DNA of 64,000 nt from Vigna angularis. Its lineage: Eukaryota; Streptophyta; Magnoliopsida; Fabales; Fabaceae. The stretch lies in the NCBI RefSeq assembly GCF_016808095.1, contig NC_068971.1:26308131-26372130 (forward strand), in the 5' to 3' direction. This document shows positions 44,650 to 56,295 of the stretch, in pieces. Each line of letters starts with the position of its first letter. Within the stretch, counting starts at the first letter, position 1. The notes below the pieces were generated by a model that saw only the letters and a list, made by a program, of their open reading frames with translations, did no database searches and was not told the origin of the DNA. The position numbers and the translations under genes are program-made.

Positions 44650-46077
44650 GTTTCTATTTTCGGATATAATTTCAATTTGATCCTTTTCTTTTTGGTCGTC
44701 TCAATTGGGTCCAATTTTTGTGAAAATTGCAACAATTCGGCCCCTGTCGTTAAATTGAGCTCAACGGCGCCAATTTCTGGTTGACGTGGTATGCTGGACT
44801 GACCTTTTAATTGACGTGTCGGGGCACCTGAGTCTCACGTGGTTATTTGTATTTTTTAAAAAATAAAGAAATGGAAAGTAGGAATGAATAGCACTAAGGG
44901 AGATTTATATTTCCTGCGAGGCGTGATAGACGATGGAATGAATGGCATACAGATCATGAGCAGAAGACCTCAAGTAAAACAGAGCCTTCTCAAAATCCAA
45001 ATGTGACATCGCAGATACAGCCTTGTTCACCTTGTACTTGAAAAAGTTCCACTGTTGGACAAACTCCACATGCTGCTTCTAGTTCAGCAGATTCTTTCCC
45101 CCACCATGAGTCTCGACGCTCTTAAGAACATCAATCGCACTAGTTATGCTGTAATCGAAGTCAAAAACAGACACAGGCACAACCCTAACAAAATCTGGTG
45201 CAACTGTTTCGAATCCAAATACTCACAATCAAAGTATAATTATCAAACAAAAACCTAGAGGTATACGAATTAATCGACCTCGCAATAGCAAACGAGCAAA
45301 TCGAACACTCTGAAAACCTAACTCCATAATTCTTAAAACTCAACCTCTGATCTCCTAACAACAATCCATTATTGTTGTTACCAGTCTCAAACCTAAAGCT
45401 CTTCTCGATCAATTTCCAATCGAGGCCGGAGTTACCCGTGCTATCGAAATCGCTGTGGATGTGGAGGAACTGGACGCTGAGGGAATTCTCGAATAGAATA
45501 GGTATCTAGAGGGAGGGAGGAAGACATTGTAGGCACTCCAGATGAGGGAGGCGAAGTCGGCGACGCAGGCCTTGCTTGATTTGGGACGGCCGTGGACAGC
45601 GGCGAGGGGGTGAAACTCGTCGCGGGGGATGATGCCGTCATCGGAGATTGCGGGGCCGTAGTCAACCGGACCGCCGCAGAGGTCGATCCAGAAGTAGCGA
45701 TCTCCAGAGGTGAAGAAGGTGGCGGAGCATTTGGTGAAAGTGGGGGAGGATTCTCAAGGGGAGTAAGTGTAGGTGTAGGGTTTGGGATCCATGGAGTTGA
45801 AGAAGTTGGTGGTGTGTTAGAAGATATGGGTGATGTGTTATCCATTTCTTTGTTTTTAAACGAATACAAATATCCACGTGAGACTCAGGTGCCCCTACTA
45901 ATGTAACTACGTCAATTAAAAAGTCATTCCAGCGTGCCACGTCAACTAGAGATTGACGTCATTGGGCTCAATTGAACGGCAGGAGCCGAATTGTTGCAAT
46001 TTTCACAAAAATAAGATCTAATTGAGACGCCTAGAAAGAAAAGGTTCAAATTGAGATTCTGCCCGAAAATAAGGACT
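44650..46077. mobile_element. Long-TIR element (MULE-like) carrying host-gene pieces
   Basis: About 230 bases at the left (44650-44880) match the reverse complement of the right end (45845-46077). Shared words include GTGAAAATTGCAACAATTCGG, GACGTGTCGGGGCACC-like and CTGAGTCTCACGTGG. The flanking target duplication could not be read, so the superfamily is inferred from TIR length and cargo. No transposase is seen. Confidence 0.8.
44925..45800 (-). pseudogene. Captured pieces of a conserved plant protein
   Basis: Three minus-strand blocks appear. The first is 45720-45480 (FWIDLCGGPVDYGPAIS, then EFHPLAAVHGRP). The second is 45412-45185 (LLLGDQRLSFKNY, then CSFAIARSINSYTSRF). The third is 45150-44925 (SAIDVLKSVETHGGGKN, then HLDFEKALFYLRSSAHDLY). 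They look like N-terminal, middle and C-terminal parts of one plant endomembrane protein, possibly of the Arabidopsis At5g58100/At3g28720 type. That name is from memory and uncertain. One in-frame stop (near 45080) and frame changes show it is broken. Confidence 0.5.
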
Positions 46078-47099
46078 TTGTGAATTATTAAACCTTTAAT
46101 CATCCTCATTGTAGAAATATATTTCTATATGACGAAACTTGTGCACAAATATCAGCTTGCAATTTAAATAATTGATTAGTCAATGCACAAAAACTATATT
46201 AAAAATGAATTCTAGTACATATAGAACATTATAAATGATGAGTTCGTCATATTGTCCCAACATAATTTTTAATATAAACATGTTTAATTCTAAAGAACTT
46301 GATGAATTGATTTTTGTGATGAGTAACGTGATCAATAGCACCAATGCCAAGGATCCAAAAATTATTAATATTTTCTGATTTGGTCTGATCCAAAACAAAG
46401 CTATTATTTTTATTTTGTTTATTTTTATCTTTTACTAATGTTTTTATTATTATTTTTTTGAATAATCAAAAGTTTATTAAATAATTTTGGAAAGATAAGT
46501 ATTTGAATTTTATTTTGAAATATTTTGTAGAATAAGTGAAAATTGCAAAAGATTTGAAGAATATATCAAAGATTTAGGAATAACAGAAGATGAAAGATAT
46601 ATATCAAAGATTATGAACAAAATTGGATAATTCAGTTCTTAATAAAATCAGTTATCTAGAGTTGGTTACTTTTAGTTATAAATTTAACTACAAATTTCAG
46701 GCTTATTTGCCCCGTGCGAAGAGGTTTGACACCTAGTGAGTGTAGTTTGCCCTACAAATTGTGTGTTCTGAAAATCTTTAAGTAAAAGGCCATATGGAGT
46801 TTTAATTAATTCTTTTAGAGATTAGGGAACTAACCCTATATTGAGAATCTGATAGATTTATTATTGTCAAAAGGACAGTATTTTTGGTTTCTTTTTACTT
46901 TTTAGGTTTTATTGTTTTAGTTTATAGAGCTCTATAAATAGAGCTCCTCTTTTTGTTTTTCGGTGTAAGAAACAGAATACATTAATGAGAATACAGTTTA
47001 TAGAAAGGAGAAAAGGTTGCGTTTTACTTACCCTCCTTGTTGCCCTCTCCATTTTCATCTTCTTCACCACTGTCATCCAATGCCTCCAAGGCCGTCGGT
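46078..47099. other. Non-coding, LTR-like sequence
   Basis: No protein frame. A CTCTATAAATAGAG stretch near 46928-46941, followed by a pyrimidine-rich leader, resembles a retrotransposon promoter. The same TATAAATAGAGC motif occurs in the LTR near 59742. A partner LTR was not found. Confidence 0.4.
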
Positions 47100-47790
47100 G
47101 ATGTAATCCTACCTGACGTAGTCCTTATTTTGTATTTTTAACTTTCATAGGTTAGCTTGTAAGGAGCATGGGTTACTATAAATACCCAGCTTCTCTATTG
47201 TAATTGGCACTTTTGAGATTAATGAGAATTAGGCTTTCTGAAATAGAAACTATTCTCTCTTAAAAGTCATATGCTAGAGAGTCCAAAGACTCTCTCTAGC
47301 CACCTTCCACGCACACTCTCTCACTTCCATTTTCCAAAAATCCACGGTGCTTACTCTCTCATTTCCTCGCTGACGCATCACCGGCCACTGTGCGCGCACA
47401 TCAGCGCCACATCCTCCTTCAGCACGCGTCAGTAGCCACATCTTCATTTCTCCTTCACATCACAACCGCGCCTCTCATTTCTTCCCTCGTCCATCCATTA
47501 CGCATCCCTCCACATTTCAGAGCGTCTCCTTCTCCTTCTCGAGAGCTCCATTGTCGCCAACCATAGATCCGCACTCCATACGCGTCTTCGAAGGTATTTT
47601 ATCTTCGTTCATCACACTACCACATCTTCTTCTAGGGTTTCCACTTCCTTCCACCATTTTCCACCGTTCAAACACCTTAATCCCTTCGATCTTCACTTTT
47701 CACCGATCATCCGCCTTTAGAGAATGGAAGAGAGTGTTGTTGTGCTGCTCCAGCCAGAGATGCAAAACATAGGAGGCCTAGGTCCTTTAA
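47100..47790 (+). repeat. Partial LTR related to the one at 15123-16001
   Basis: Starts TGATGTAATCC and follows the minus-strand LTR at 15123-16001: GACGTAGTCC, AGCATGGGTTACTATAAATACCCA-like and GAGAGTCCAAAGACTCTC-like segments in the same order. The 3' end of the LTR is missing and no gag follows. Confidence 0.75.
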
Positions 47791-47815
47791 ATAGAGCGAA
47801 GACAGAACAGAAACA

Positions 47816-48265
47816 AAGGCCAGGCCCGTGTCGCTGGCGCTCAAGCGCCCCACTTAGGGCATCCGGGCGATGAGCGATGGTCTTCCACGCTCAAGCCTCA
47901 GAGAGGACGCCCAAGCTTCGTGCTTCCAACGCTCAAGCGCCCCAAAAAGGGCGCCCGGGCGGTGAGCGACACTCTTATGCGCTCAAGCCTCCAAAAAGGG
48001 CGCCCAAGCTTCGAGCATCCCTTCCTTCTGGTGCTTTTCCAGGCCTTTCTGAGCTCCATCTCCTTAGCACTTCATCCCTACTTTCCATATTCTCTCATTT
48101 TCAACCAAAACAAGGAGAATTAGTCATAAAACCATCAAATTCAACCTCAACTCTCTTATTCACACAACTTAACAGAAAAACATGATTCCAAGCAAATTTC
48201 TAAGCAGAAAAAGGTGCACTTAGTATCAAAATTACATCACAAATAACGGTATTTTCAACCGTTAT
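47816..48265 (+). repeat. GC-rich LTR-type repeat fragment
   Basis: Repeated GCTCAAGC/GCGCCC(G/A)GGCG words (47835-48020), then an A-rich stretch with TTTCAACCGTTATCA near 48250. This looks like part of a large legume gypsy LTR. No coding domain, and the ends are unclear. Confidence 0.45.
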
Positions 48266-48599
48266 CAGTCCTTAAGGATAGTGAAACGACACACCTTAGG
48301 AAATACTATTCGTGATTTTGTCACTAATTTCTACAACAATCTTAAGGACTTATTGCTGACATCAACAATCAAATTCCGGAAAGTCAAAAAATTGTTTCCG
48401 AAACTCAGACGGTATTTGCGAAATCACTTCTGAATGTTTCAAAAGTTGAAGTCTTTTAGACATGTATGAAGTTGTTGTTTCTCTTCCATCTCTGAAGCCT
48501 GACTCTAGTATCCCTTCAAACTCAAAACTAGTTGAAGATTGGATTTACGCGAACAAGGTATGTCGACACACTTTCCTTAATGCACTTTCTAATGACTTT

Positions 48600-48840
48600 T
48601 TTTATGTGTATTGTTCCTAAAAGGAAGCAAAAGATATTTGGGACTCAATGATTCTCAAATACAACATTGAAGTTGTTGCCAGACAAAGATCTGTTATAGG
48701 AAACTACTACTGTTGGAAAATTATTAAAGATAAGGACATAAATATTCAAATCAATGAGTACCATAAGCTGCTAGAAGATATCAAAGCGGAGAATATTTCC
48801 TACCAGATGAATTTGTTTCAGATTTTCTGATCGAAAAATT
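48600..48840 (+). pseudogene. Copia gag fragment of the old element
   Basis: The frame shows a UBN2-type gag stretch: DSMILKYNIEVV, YYCWKIIKDKDINIQINEYHK, then LLEDIKAENISYQ. Frame and stop damage precede and follow it. Confidence 0.75.
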
Positions 48841-48849
48841 GTCACAATC

Positions 48850-49479
48850 TTAAGGACTTATACATCAATATATAGACATAAGTGACTAAAATCTTAGTCT
48901 TTTAGTTTTCGATCTCGTTACTATCCAAAATTAAAAAGGGGAGCTTTAAAATCCAAAATGAAACATGTATGGTAAGGTGTGGGTCCTATTTTGAGTGTAT
49001 ATATGGAGCCAAATTGCCAAACTTTTTTAATTTTAGTGGTTTAATCACATGGCTTAGTTTAGTTTTGTTTGGATAAACAATTGTATGGTAAATCTGGAAG
49101 ATATCTTCGTACATATATATTATGGTTTTGATGCATAAAAAAAATTTAGATTCAATATTATGGGACTGTGATGGGTTCAGTGCATGGCATATAATGGGTT
49201 GCTATGGTGCATGGCATATAATCGGTTGTTATAATGTTTAGGCTTGGAATTCAGCTCAAGGTATCTTATGATTTGCTATAATGTTAAACTTTTAGATTTT
49301 TTTTTAAAGATTGACACATGGTATTGATGGAAAGCTAACGTATGATTTATTGCTTTTGGCATATAATATTTTGATTTAACCTAGTTGGTGCACTATATTT
49401 TTTTATAGTATTAGTACAATGGTAGTTCTGATTTAAAAACAATGAGTGTTGGTAATGTTACTCAATTACTCGAAGAAAT
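48850..49479. other. Worn interior of the old copia element
   Basis: AT-rich, no readable domain. It lies where integrase and the first half of RT would be, so those parts were deleted or have decayed beyond recognition. Confidence 0.45.
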
Positions 49480-50446
49480 AAATTTGGTTTTTCACCTAAT
49501 GTATTAATAGTACTCTAAATATGAAAGTAGAGAATATGTCATTATATATTTATATGTGAATGACGTGTTAATGATTTATACATGAAATAAGATAGTCTCT
49601 AGAACTAAGGTTTCTAGAATCTTATTTTGAATATAAGTTTCTTCTAGGTGAAATCAATGTGATTTTAAAAGGTAGAATCATAAGAAAGAGAGATAGTATA
49701 TTCCTATCCCAAAACAATACACTGAGAAACTTCTTAAGAAGTTTAGGTTTTGTGACTTTAAACTAGTGAGTACCCCTTATGACGTTAATTCTAAATTAAT
49801 GAAAAATAAAGGAAAATCTATTTCACATCATCAGTATGCCCAGATAAGTAGGAGTTTACTACACTTGATGAGTTTTTTTAGACCTGATATTGCTTATGCA
49901 ATAGGTAGACTAAGTAGGTACACTCAATGTCCAAATCAAGAACATTGAGATGCACTTACTAGGCTTATGAGATACTTAAGAGGTTCAATGGATTATGCCC
50001 TTGAATATAGTGGATTTCCTGATGTACTAGATGGATATAGTGATGTTACTTGGATCTCTGATTCAAATGAGATAAAATCTACTAGTGGTTATGGATTCAC
50101 ACTTGGGGATGGTGCAATTACATGGAGATCAGCCAAAAAAACAGTTATCGCAAGATCAACAATGAAATCTGAGTTTGTCGCTCTTGAGATGATTGGTAAT
50201 GAGGCTGAGTGGTTGAAAAACTTCTTAGCAAACATTCCACTAGGAATGAAACCAACCTCATCAGTGCAATACAATGTGATTGCCAATCAACAATAGTTAT
50301 AACTAAAACAAGAATTACAATGGAAAGAATAGACATATACAATTGAGACACAATTTGGTGAAGCAGTTGCTAAAAAGTAGAAATATTTCCATTGATTATG
50401 TGAAGTTAGAACAAAATCTAGTAGATCCTCTAACAAAACCCCTAGG
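49480..50446 (+). pseudogene. Copia RT/RNase H fragment of the old element
   Basis: Blocks in order: a worn RT region (49540-49740), RPDIAYAIGRLSRYTQCPNQ (49890-49945), a WISDSNEIKSTSGYGF RNase H block, RSTMKSEFVALE (about 50150-50190) and DPLTKPLG (50424-50446). It stops at the Sirevirus-like element's target site. The codon following resumes at 57355. Stops at 49946 and in the region after 50290 show decay. Confidence 0.88.
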
Positions 50447-51529
50447 TGTTACCAATGAGGAGCATTGGTACTTTGAAGATAAAAGATTTTGATGATATTA
50501 CAAGTGATAAAACTTGAAGAATCAAGTTATAATTGTTTTAAAAGTACTTTCGTAGTTTGCAAATGTATTAGGAAAGATTTCAACTTGTAAACACTTAGAA
50601 ATCTCGTATCTTTAAGTTAGTTACATATATAATCAATTATATGGTAGAATAATCGATTATCATGAGCCTTCTTGAAAAACCATTTTGCACTAGAATAATC
50701 GCTTATTACTCCAAATAATCGATTATCACTGGTCCTTATGAGAACTGCACAAGTCCCTAGAATAATCGATTGTTCCTCAGAATAATCGATTATCACTTTT
50801 TGAAAAACCCTATAACGGACTTAAATAATCGATTATCACTAACAATAATCGATTATTATTGGCAGTTCTAATCTATCTTTTCACTTCAGACCAGTTGTCT
50901 ATATATAGTTGTTTTTAGAACCCTTAGAGGGTTAACTCTAAGCTTTTTAAGAATACAGTGTAACTGAGGAAGTTTTAAAAAGTTGGTTTTGTGCATTGCC
51001 TGGTCTTGTGAATAGGAGAAGCTCACGCTTTGTGGGTCAAAGGTTGGAGCAGTTCTCTTTGAGTTGGCAACGCTGTTGTTCTTCCAGTTCGTTGGTTGAA
51101 GGAAGATTCTGACTGCACTGTTTCGGTTTGTTGGTCGAAGGAAAATGTGTGGTTGTTTGCTTCCGGTTCGTTGGTCGAAGGAAGCACCCTTCCGGTTCGT
51201 TAGTCGAAGGAAGGTTTTATCTTTCTGTTTCATTCACTCTATTATAAATCTGTGAAACTGATTTTAGTGAAAACGTTAATCACTGTGTATAGTGATTAAC
51301 AATTGGACGTAGAATCGTTTGATTCGAACCAGGATAAAAAGTCTGTGTTGAATTTTTCTACTCCCTACACTCTTTACATTTTCCGCACATCAACTGTTCG
51401 ATAAATTTTCTCTAAGAAAACTAATTTTATAAAAACGGACCTTATTAACTTAAGTTGTGACCGAACACATTTTCCGCTAATTTTATTCCGCTGCGCGACT
51501 TTACGATACCGGTTGTCCTGATACTGACA
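50447..51529 (+). repeat. 5' LTR of the Sirevirus-like element
   Basis: 1083 bp. About nine copies of an AATAATCGATTATC-like palindrome lie in 50630-50865, upstream of a TCTATATATAG stretch (50897-50907) that may be the TATA box. GTTCGTTGGTCGAAGGAAG-like units repeat four times at 51090-51215. Confidence 0.92.
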
Positions 51530-51575
51530 ATTGGTATCAAAGTTTGCTTTGATATTCTTTCAAACTTTTGCGAAA

Positions 51576-52715
51576 ATGGTCGGTCATCAAACTCAAGTGT
51601 ATGCCAAAGGTGCTTCCATCAACAGACCACCACTTTTTACTGGTTATAACTATGCATTATGGAAAGTCAGAATGGAAATATTTATGGGGTATGTTGACAG
51701 AGGCATCTGGGAAGCTGTACAAAATGGTCCTTATATTCCTAAACGTATTGTTGATGGTGTAGAAGTAGAAAAATCATATTTTGACTAGACTGTTGAGGAA
51801 AACAGAAGGGCCCAATTTGATATTAAGGCTCAGAATATAATTTTATCTTCACTAACCCTTGATGAATTCTTTAAAGTTTCTGTTTATAAAAGTGCACAAG
51901 AAATGTGGAAATTTTTAAGACTCACTTATAATGAAGTCATAGATGTGGATAAGTTGACACTGTCTGATTCAAGCTCTACATCAAACTCCTCATGCTCAAG
52001 CGATTCTAATGAGCAAAAAAATCTATGCTTGATGGCCAAAGATAAATCATCTGAAAGCGAAATCTTGAAGGAAAAGAAGGACTATTGAGGCTCCTCTTCA
52101 AGCTTCAAATGTTATGGATGTGGTGAAAGAGGCCATGTGAAAGCTGATTGTTCAAGCAACAAAAGAAGTATAGAAAGAAAGAAAAAGAAAACTCACAAAG
52201 AGAAGAAGGCCCACATTGCTTGTGTTGATAATGAATCAAGTGATTCTGGTGAAGAAGCAAACTTGTGTTTGACAGCTAATATTGATGACACTACAAGCCA
52301 AGTAAGTTGCTCTAGTCTTGACTCTAGTGAATTTGATTTACAAAAGGCTTTTCTTGAATTACTTGATGAATATGAGAAATTGAATATTGCTCACAAAATT
52401 TTGAAAAAGGAATTTAAAGAATTGCAAATTAAATATGAGAAGGCTTTAGATGAGGAAGTTATTTTAAGAAATACAATTTGCAATTTAGAAATGAAAGAGT
52501 CTACCGTTATTGATAATCCTGTTAAATGCTTGTGTTGCAAGAGTTATATGTTTGATATTGACATATTGGAAAATTTGCTTATGAAAGCAACACAATCTGC
52601 ATCTTGTGTGAAAAATGATATTAAGCTGAATCCTTTCAAAAACAAAAATGTGTATTTTAAGAAACCACAAAATAGGAGAACACGTAAAGTTTGGTTGAAA
52701 AAGGAACAATTGTAA
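51576..52715 (+). pseudogene. Sirevirus-like gag
   Basis: One frame of 379 codons with two stops, at 51786 (TAG) and 52086 (TGA). It begins with a copia gag N-terminus (NRPPLFTGYNYALWKVRM). A CCHC zinc knuckle (CYGCGERGHVKADC) lies near 52110-52150, followed by a Lys-rich tract. A predicted coiled coil at about 52330-52500 is typical of the extended gag of Sireviruses. Gag normally forms the virus-like particle and binds RNA. Confidence 0.85.
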
Positions 52716-54200
52716 AAACCAAACTGCATGGTGTTTGTTGCTTCTATTGTATAAAAAAGGGACATACTTCAAACAAATGTAGAATAAAACATTATGGAAT
52801 TCCAAATGGGAAATATGCATGGGTTAAAGTTGTGAAATGATATTTGCTTCCATGTTCTAACACCAAGGACCCAAATGAGATTATGGGGACCAAAAACTCT
52901 ATTGCTTTGCTTTGCAAGATAAGTTTCCAAAAGGATAAGAGAGCTCTATGGTATTCTGCTTTTGAAATTGATGTTCCAGGTCAGGGAGTAATTCAATCAA
53001 GTGGTATCCAAAGCCTTGGTTTGAGCACCACGTGATTGAGCTAAGTGTTGTTTAAACTGTGTTGTTGTATTTTGTTCTGCTTGTCTTTTTAATCATCCAT
53101 TATTTGGTTGCCATTGTGAAAATCTCTACAGAATAGTCTTTAAAAGCAGTTAGCTGAAACTGCATTTCCTTGTTTGAGTAAATTTTCCAGTTTTAAATTC
53201 TGGTTTACCACTATTTCATTGCTGAACATCTTGAAATCTTTTCATAGTGCCTTATTCAAGTTCTCTTAATTGTTTTTTAGACAAATTAAGTATTCAGAAG
53301 TTATTTGACTCATTATATCTAAAATTGGTTGGTGGAGTTGTTTAATTTAACACATAATGGGATCTGGATAAGTGAATCATAGAAACATTGTTGTTTAACA
53401 TCAATTAACTGTGATCACAAGTTCTTTTCACTGATTTAAACGTGTTCATGGCAAAGAATCTTGAGTTTTAACAACTTTGTGTGTTTTCACTCTCCAAACC
53501 ACCATTTTTAGATCTTTTGTTGATGACAAGTTGTTGGTTTAATTGCTTATTTCTGAGGTCTGCATGGTGCATCTACATTTATGTAAACTTGTAATTAAAG
53601 CTTGTTTCTTATTTGCCAATTTGTGGCTGTCCTGTTTTGTCTCTAGTGTCTGATAGCTTTGCCTAACAAATCCTGGTTGAAAAGCCTGAGTGTAGTTGAT
53701 TAAGCTGGGGGATAAAATCCATTGAACCAAGATAAACAATTTTATAGAATTAAATCTGATTACTGCATATTGTTGTTTTAATTTTTGTATATGCTGTTTT
53801 GATATGCAGAGCTGAATTCATGGGGTTGAACAAATTGGCTATGAGAGTGCATGAATCATAGTTGTTGATTGGGAAGTTATAAATTGTGCTGTCAAAGTCA
53901 GTTTTGAACAAATTGTGCTAGGAGTAAAGCCTTCATGATAAACTTTGAGTAGCTGAGATGTGCTCATACTCATTTAAGCTATTGTTGCGTTCACTATAGT
54001 TTATAAATTGGTTGCTGAATCATTGATATCTTAACTATTTGAAAAATGATTGTTGATTTCATAGATTCATTGAGTCTGCTGAAAGTTGAATTTGATTTGC
54101 TAAAAATTATTGAAACTGGTTTGGACTTGAAAATAATAATCTGAACTGGGTTGTAAAAATTTTTGCATTGCATTGGACTGCACAATAGAATATAATGATA
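52716..54200. other. Remnant of gag-pol junction and foreign filler
   Basis: A second CCHC knuckle (CFYCIKKGHTSNKC) and a pre-protease stretch ending KRALWY (about 52955) are readable. Where protease should follow, the sequence changes to AT-rich DNA of about 1.2 kb with no domain, up to the pol C-terminus near 54200. This filler may have replaced pol. Confidence 0.6.
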
Positions 54201-54768
54201 CTCTGTATCAATTAGCATATATCTTTACAAAAGCTCTTCCTAAAGATAGATTCTATGAACTTAGAAGAGAGTTAGGAGGGTTAGACATGTCTTAAATTTA
54301 AGATTTCTGAAATTTTAGCATTTTTCGTAAACTTAACGTTTTTAATCGATTATCATAAGAGCATAATCGATTATTCTTGGCTTTTGAGAAAGTTTCTAAT
54401 CGTAGACAATCGATTATCCCATGGAATAATCGATTATCCTGACTCAAACCCAAAACTGGGTATTCAAGAACAAATAATCGATTATCTTCATCAGTAATCA
54501 GTTATCATACAATTTCTGGAAAATGACTTTTGAACAGATAATTGATTATCACATACAATAATCGATCATCACGTGACTAGTTTAAAAAAAAAGAGTCGTT
54601 GCAACGAATTCTAACGGCCATAAAACGGCTAAAAACGACTAGTTTCTCGATTTCTCTTATAAATAGCCTCCTATAATCGATTAATGGTCACTTCTTTGCA
54701 CCCAAACCACTGCTCAAACATAATCTGCACCAAATCTCTTCCCTTTTTCCACTTATCCCATTTTTCTC

Positions 54769-55945
54769 ATGGCTGATTCAAGAAGACCACATAGGAGGAT
54801 TGTTGGTGCTTCATCATCTCGTTCCAGAAATATTTGCCCTGCTTCCATCGAAGGATGGATCTCGGATGAGGAAAAGCATGCTAAGTACATTCACTTATGG
54901 CAAGAACGTCGGATAATGGCGATAAAGTTCATACGCCTTGACTTTTACAGATTTTACGGCTTTTAATTTCCAGATCTGTTCGGCGCTCAAGGTCTTTTGC
55001 ATCTCGTCGAACAAAAGGGATGTATATACCCTGATCTTATCCGTGTCTTCTACTTCAATCTGCGTTATCGTGACGGAATCATCACCACAAAAGTGAAAGG
55101 AGTTCCAATCATTTTGGATGATGACGTCTAGACGATTGTTCCACAACTAACAATCTAGGATGATGTTGTCAAAGTTCATCTTGGCGTCCCGGACTTCAAT
55201 CATTTCATTGCCTTTCAATCCTTTTTGCGACATCCTGAACAACAAATCAACCGTCAATAACTGCTAGTTGGTGGATTCAAGGTTGAAGAAAGGATGATCC
55301 ACTACTTGATTGTGTGACTTCTCTGTCATCGTGCCACTAACCATGCTCAATGTTCGGAGCAAGATCTTCTACTCTTGTATGGGATTTTAAATCACATACA
55401 CATTGATTGGCCAGCACTCATCTCCGACACCATGTTAAAGGCCAGGAAATATAATTCTTATCATCTATGCACTTCTCATCTCTCGCATTTTAGAGTACAA
55501 AGGCGTAAGTGTGGAAGGCGAACTCACTCAAGCCATTCAAGCAATTGGAACTGAGATTGGCGAGACAACATTTCGCTAAATTGGATTTGTTGCTCGTGGT
55601 CGCGTGATTATTCACAAGGATGATGATCACCAAGATGATGACAATGATGATATGGATGCTCATATGGCTGACCCAGTCCAAGCTGCTGCTCCTACTAATG
55701 CTAGTCCTTCTCATATGCCTTCCTCTTCCTCACTAACAATGGAGGATCACTTTGCAAACCTGTCTAAACAACTGGAAGATATGTGTCTTGCTCAATAAGC
55801 TCACTTTGAACAAATATATGAGTGACAACAAAATCATGAAGAATATGTAATTGACCAGTTCAACGACTTGGACACTCGTCTTGGAAACATTGAAAATCAC
55901 TTCAATCTTCAACCTCCAAAAAGATCACCCAGTCCGGAGTTTTAG
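54769..55945 (+). pseudogene. Extra ORF in the env position (plant transposon protein domain)
   Basis: It begins MADSRRPHRR. Conserved blocks can be followed across several stops and shifts: ICPASIEGWISDEEKHAKY, LVGGFKVEERMIHYLIV, NHAQCSEQDLLLLYGILNHI and PALISDTMLKA. A C-terminal Asp-rich and coiled-coil-like part follows (55600-55945). These blocks belong to the domain catalogued as 'putative plant transposon protein' (Transposase_32-like), which is common in legume genomes. The name comes from memory. Its role is unknown; the location matches the env-like gene of Sireviruses. At least six stops break it. Confidence 0.65.
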
Positions 55946-56295
55946 TATTAGGATTTTATGTTAGTTTGCTTGATTGTTTGTTTGTTTTGTTTTCCTATGA
56001 TGTTTCAAAATGCTCATGTCTTTCTTTATGATAAAATTGTAATTCCTCTTTTCATGAATAAAATTCCTTCTTGTTCTAGTGCTTACATTCTTTAAGTAAG
56101 GGGGAGCTCATATTAAGGTGGAGCATTTTTTTTTATCTTTTTGCTTATGATCAAAACGGGGGAGAAGAATCAACTTCTAGTAAAGTGCAGTTGCTGCTAA
56201 CCTATTTTAGTTGTCTGTTAGTTTTTATTTTATGCAGATAAACCAAAGTTGCTTTTAAACAAGTAATTTTTTATCATCATCAAGAAGGGGGAGAT

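Noticed and set aside
55490..55714. Minus-strand ORF opposite the env-position ORF
   Set aside because: It is a shadow of the Asp-rich plus-strand coding sequence.
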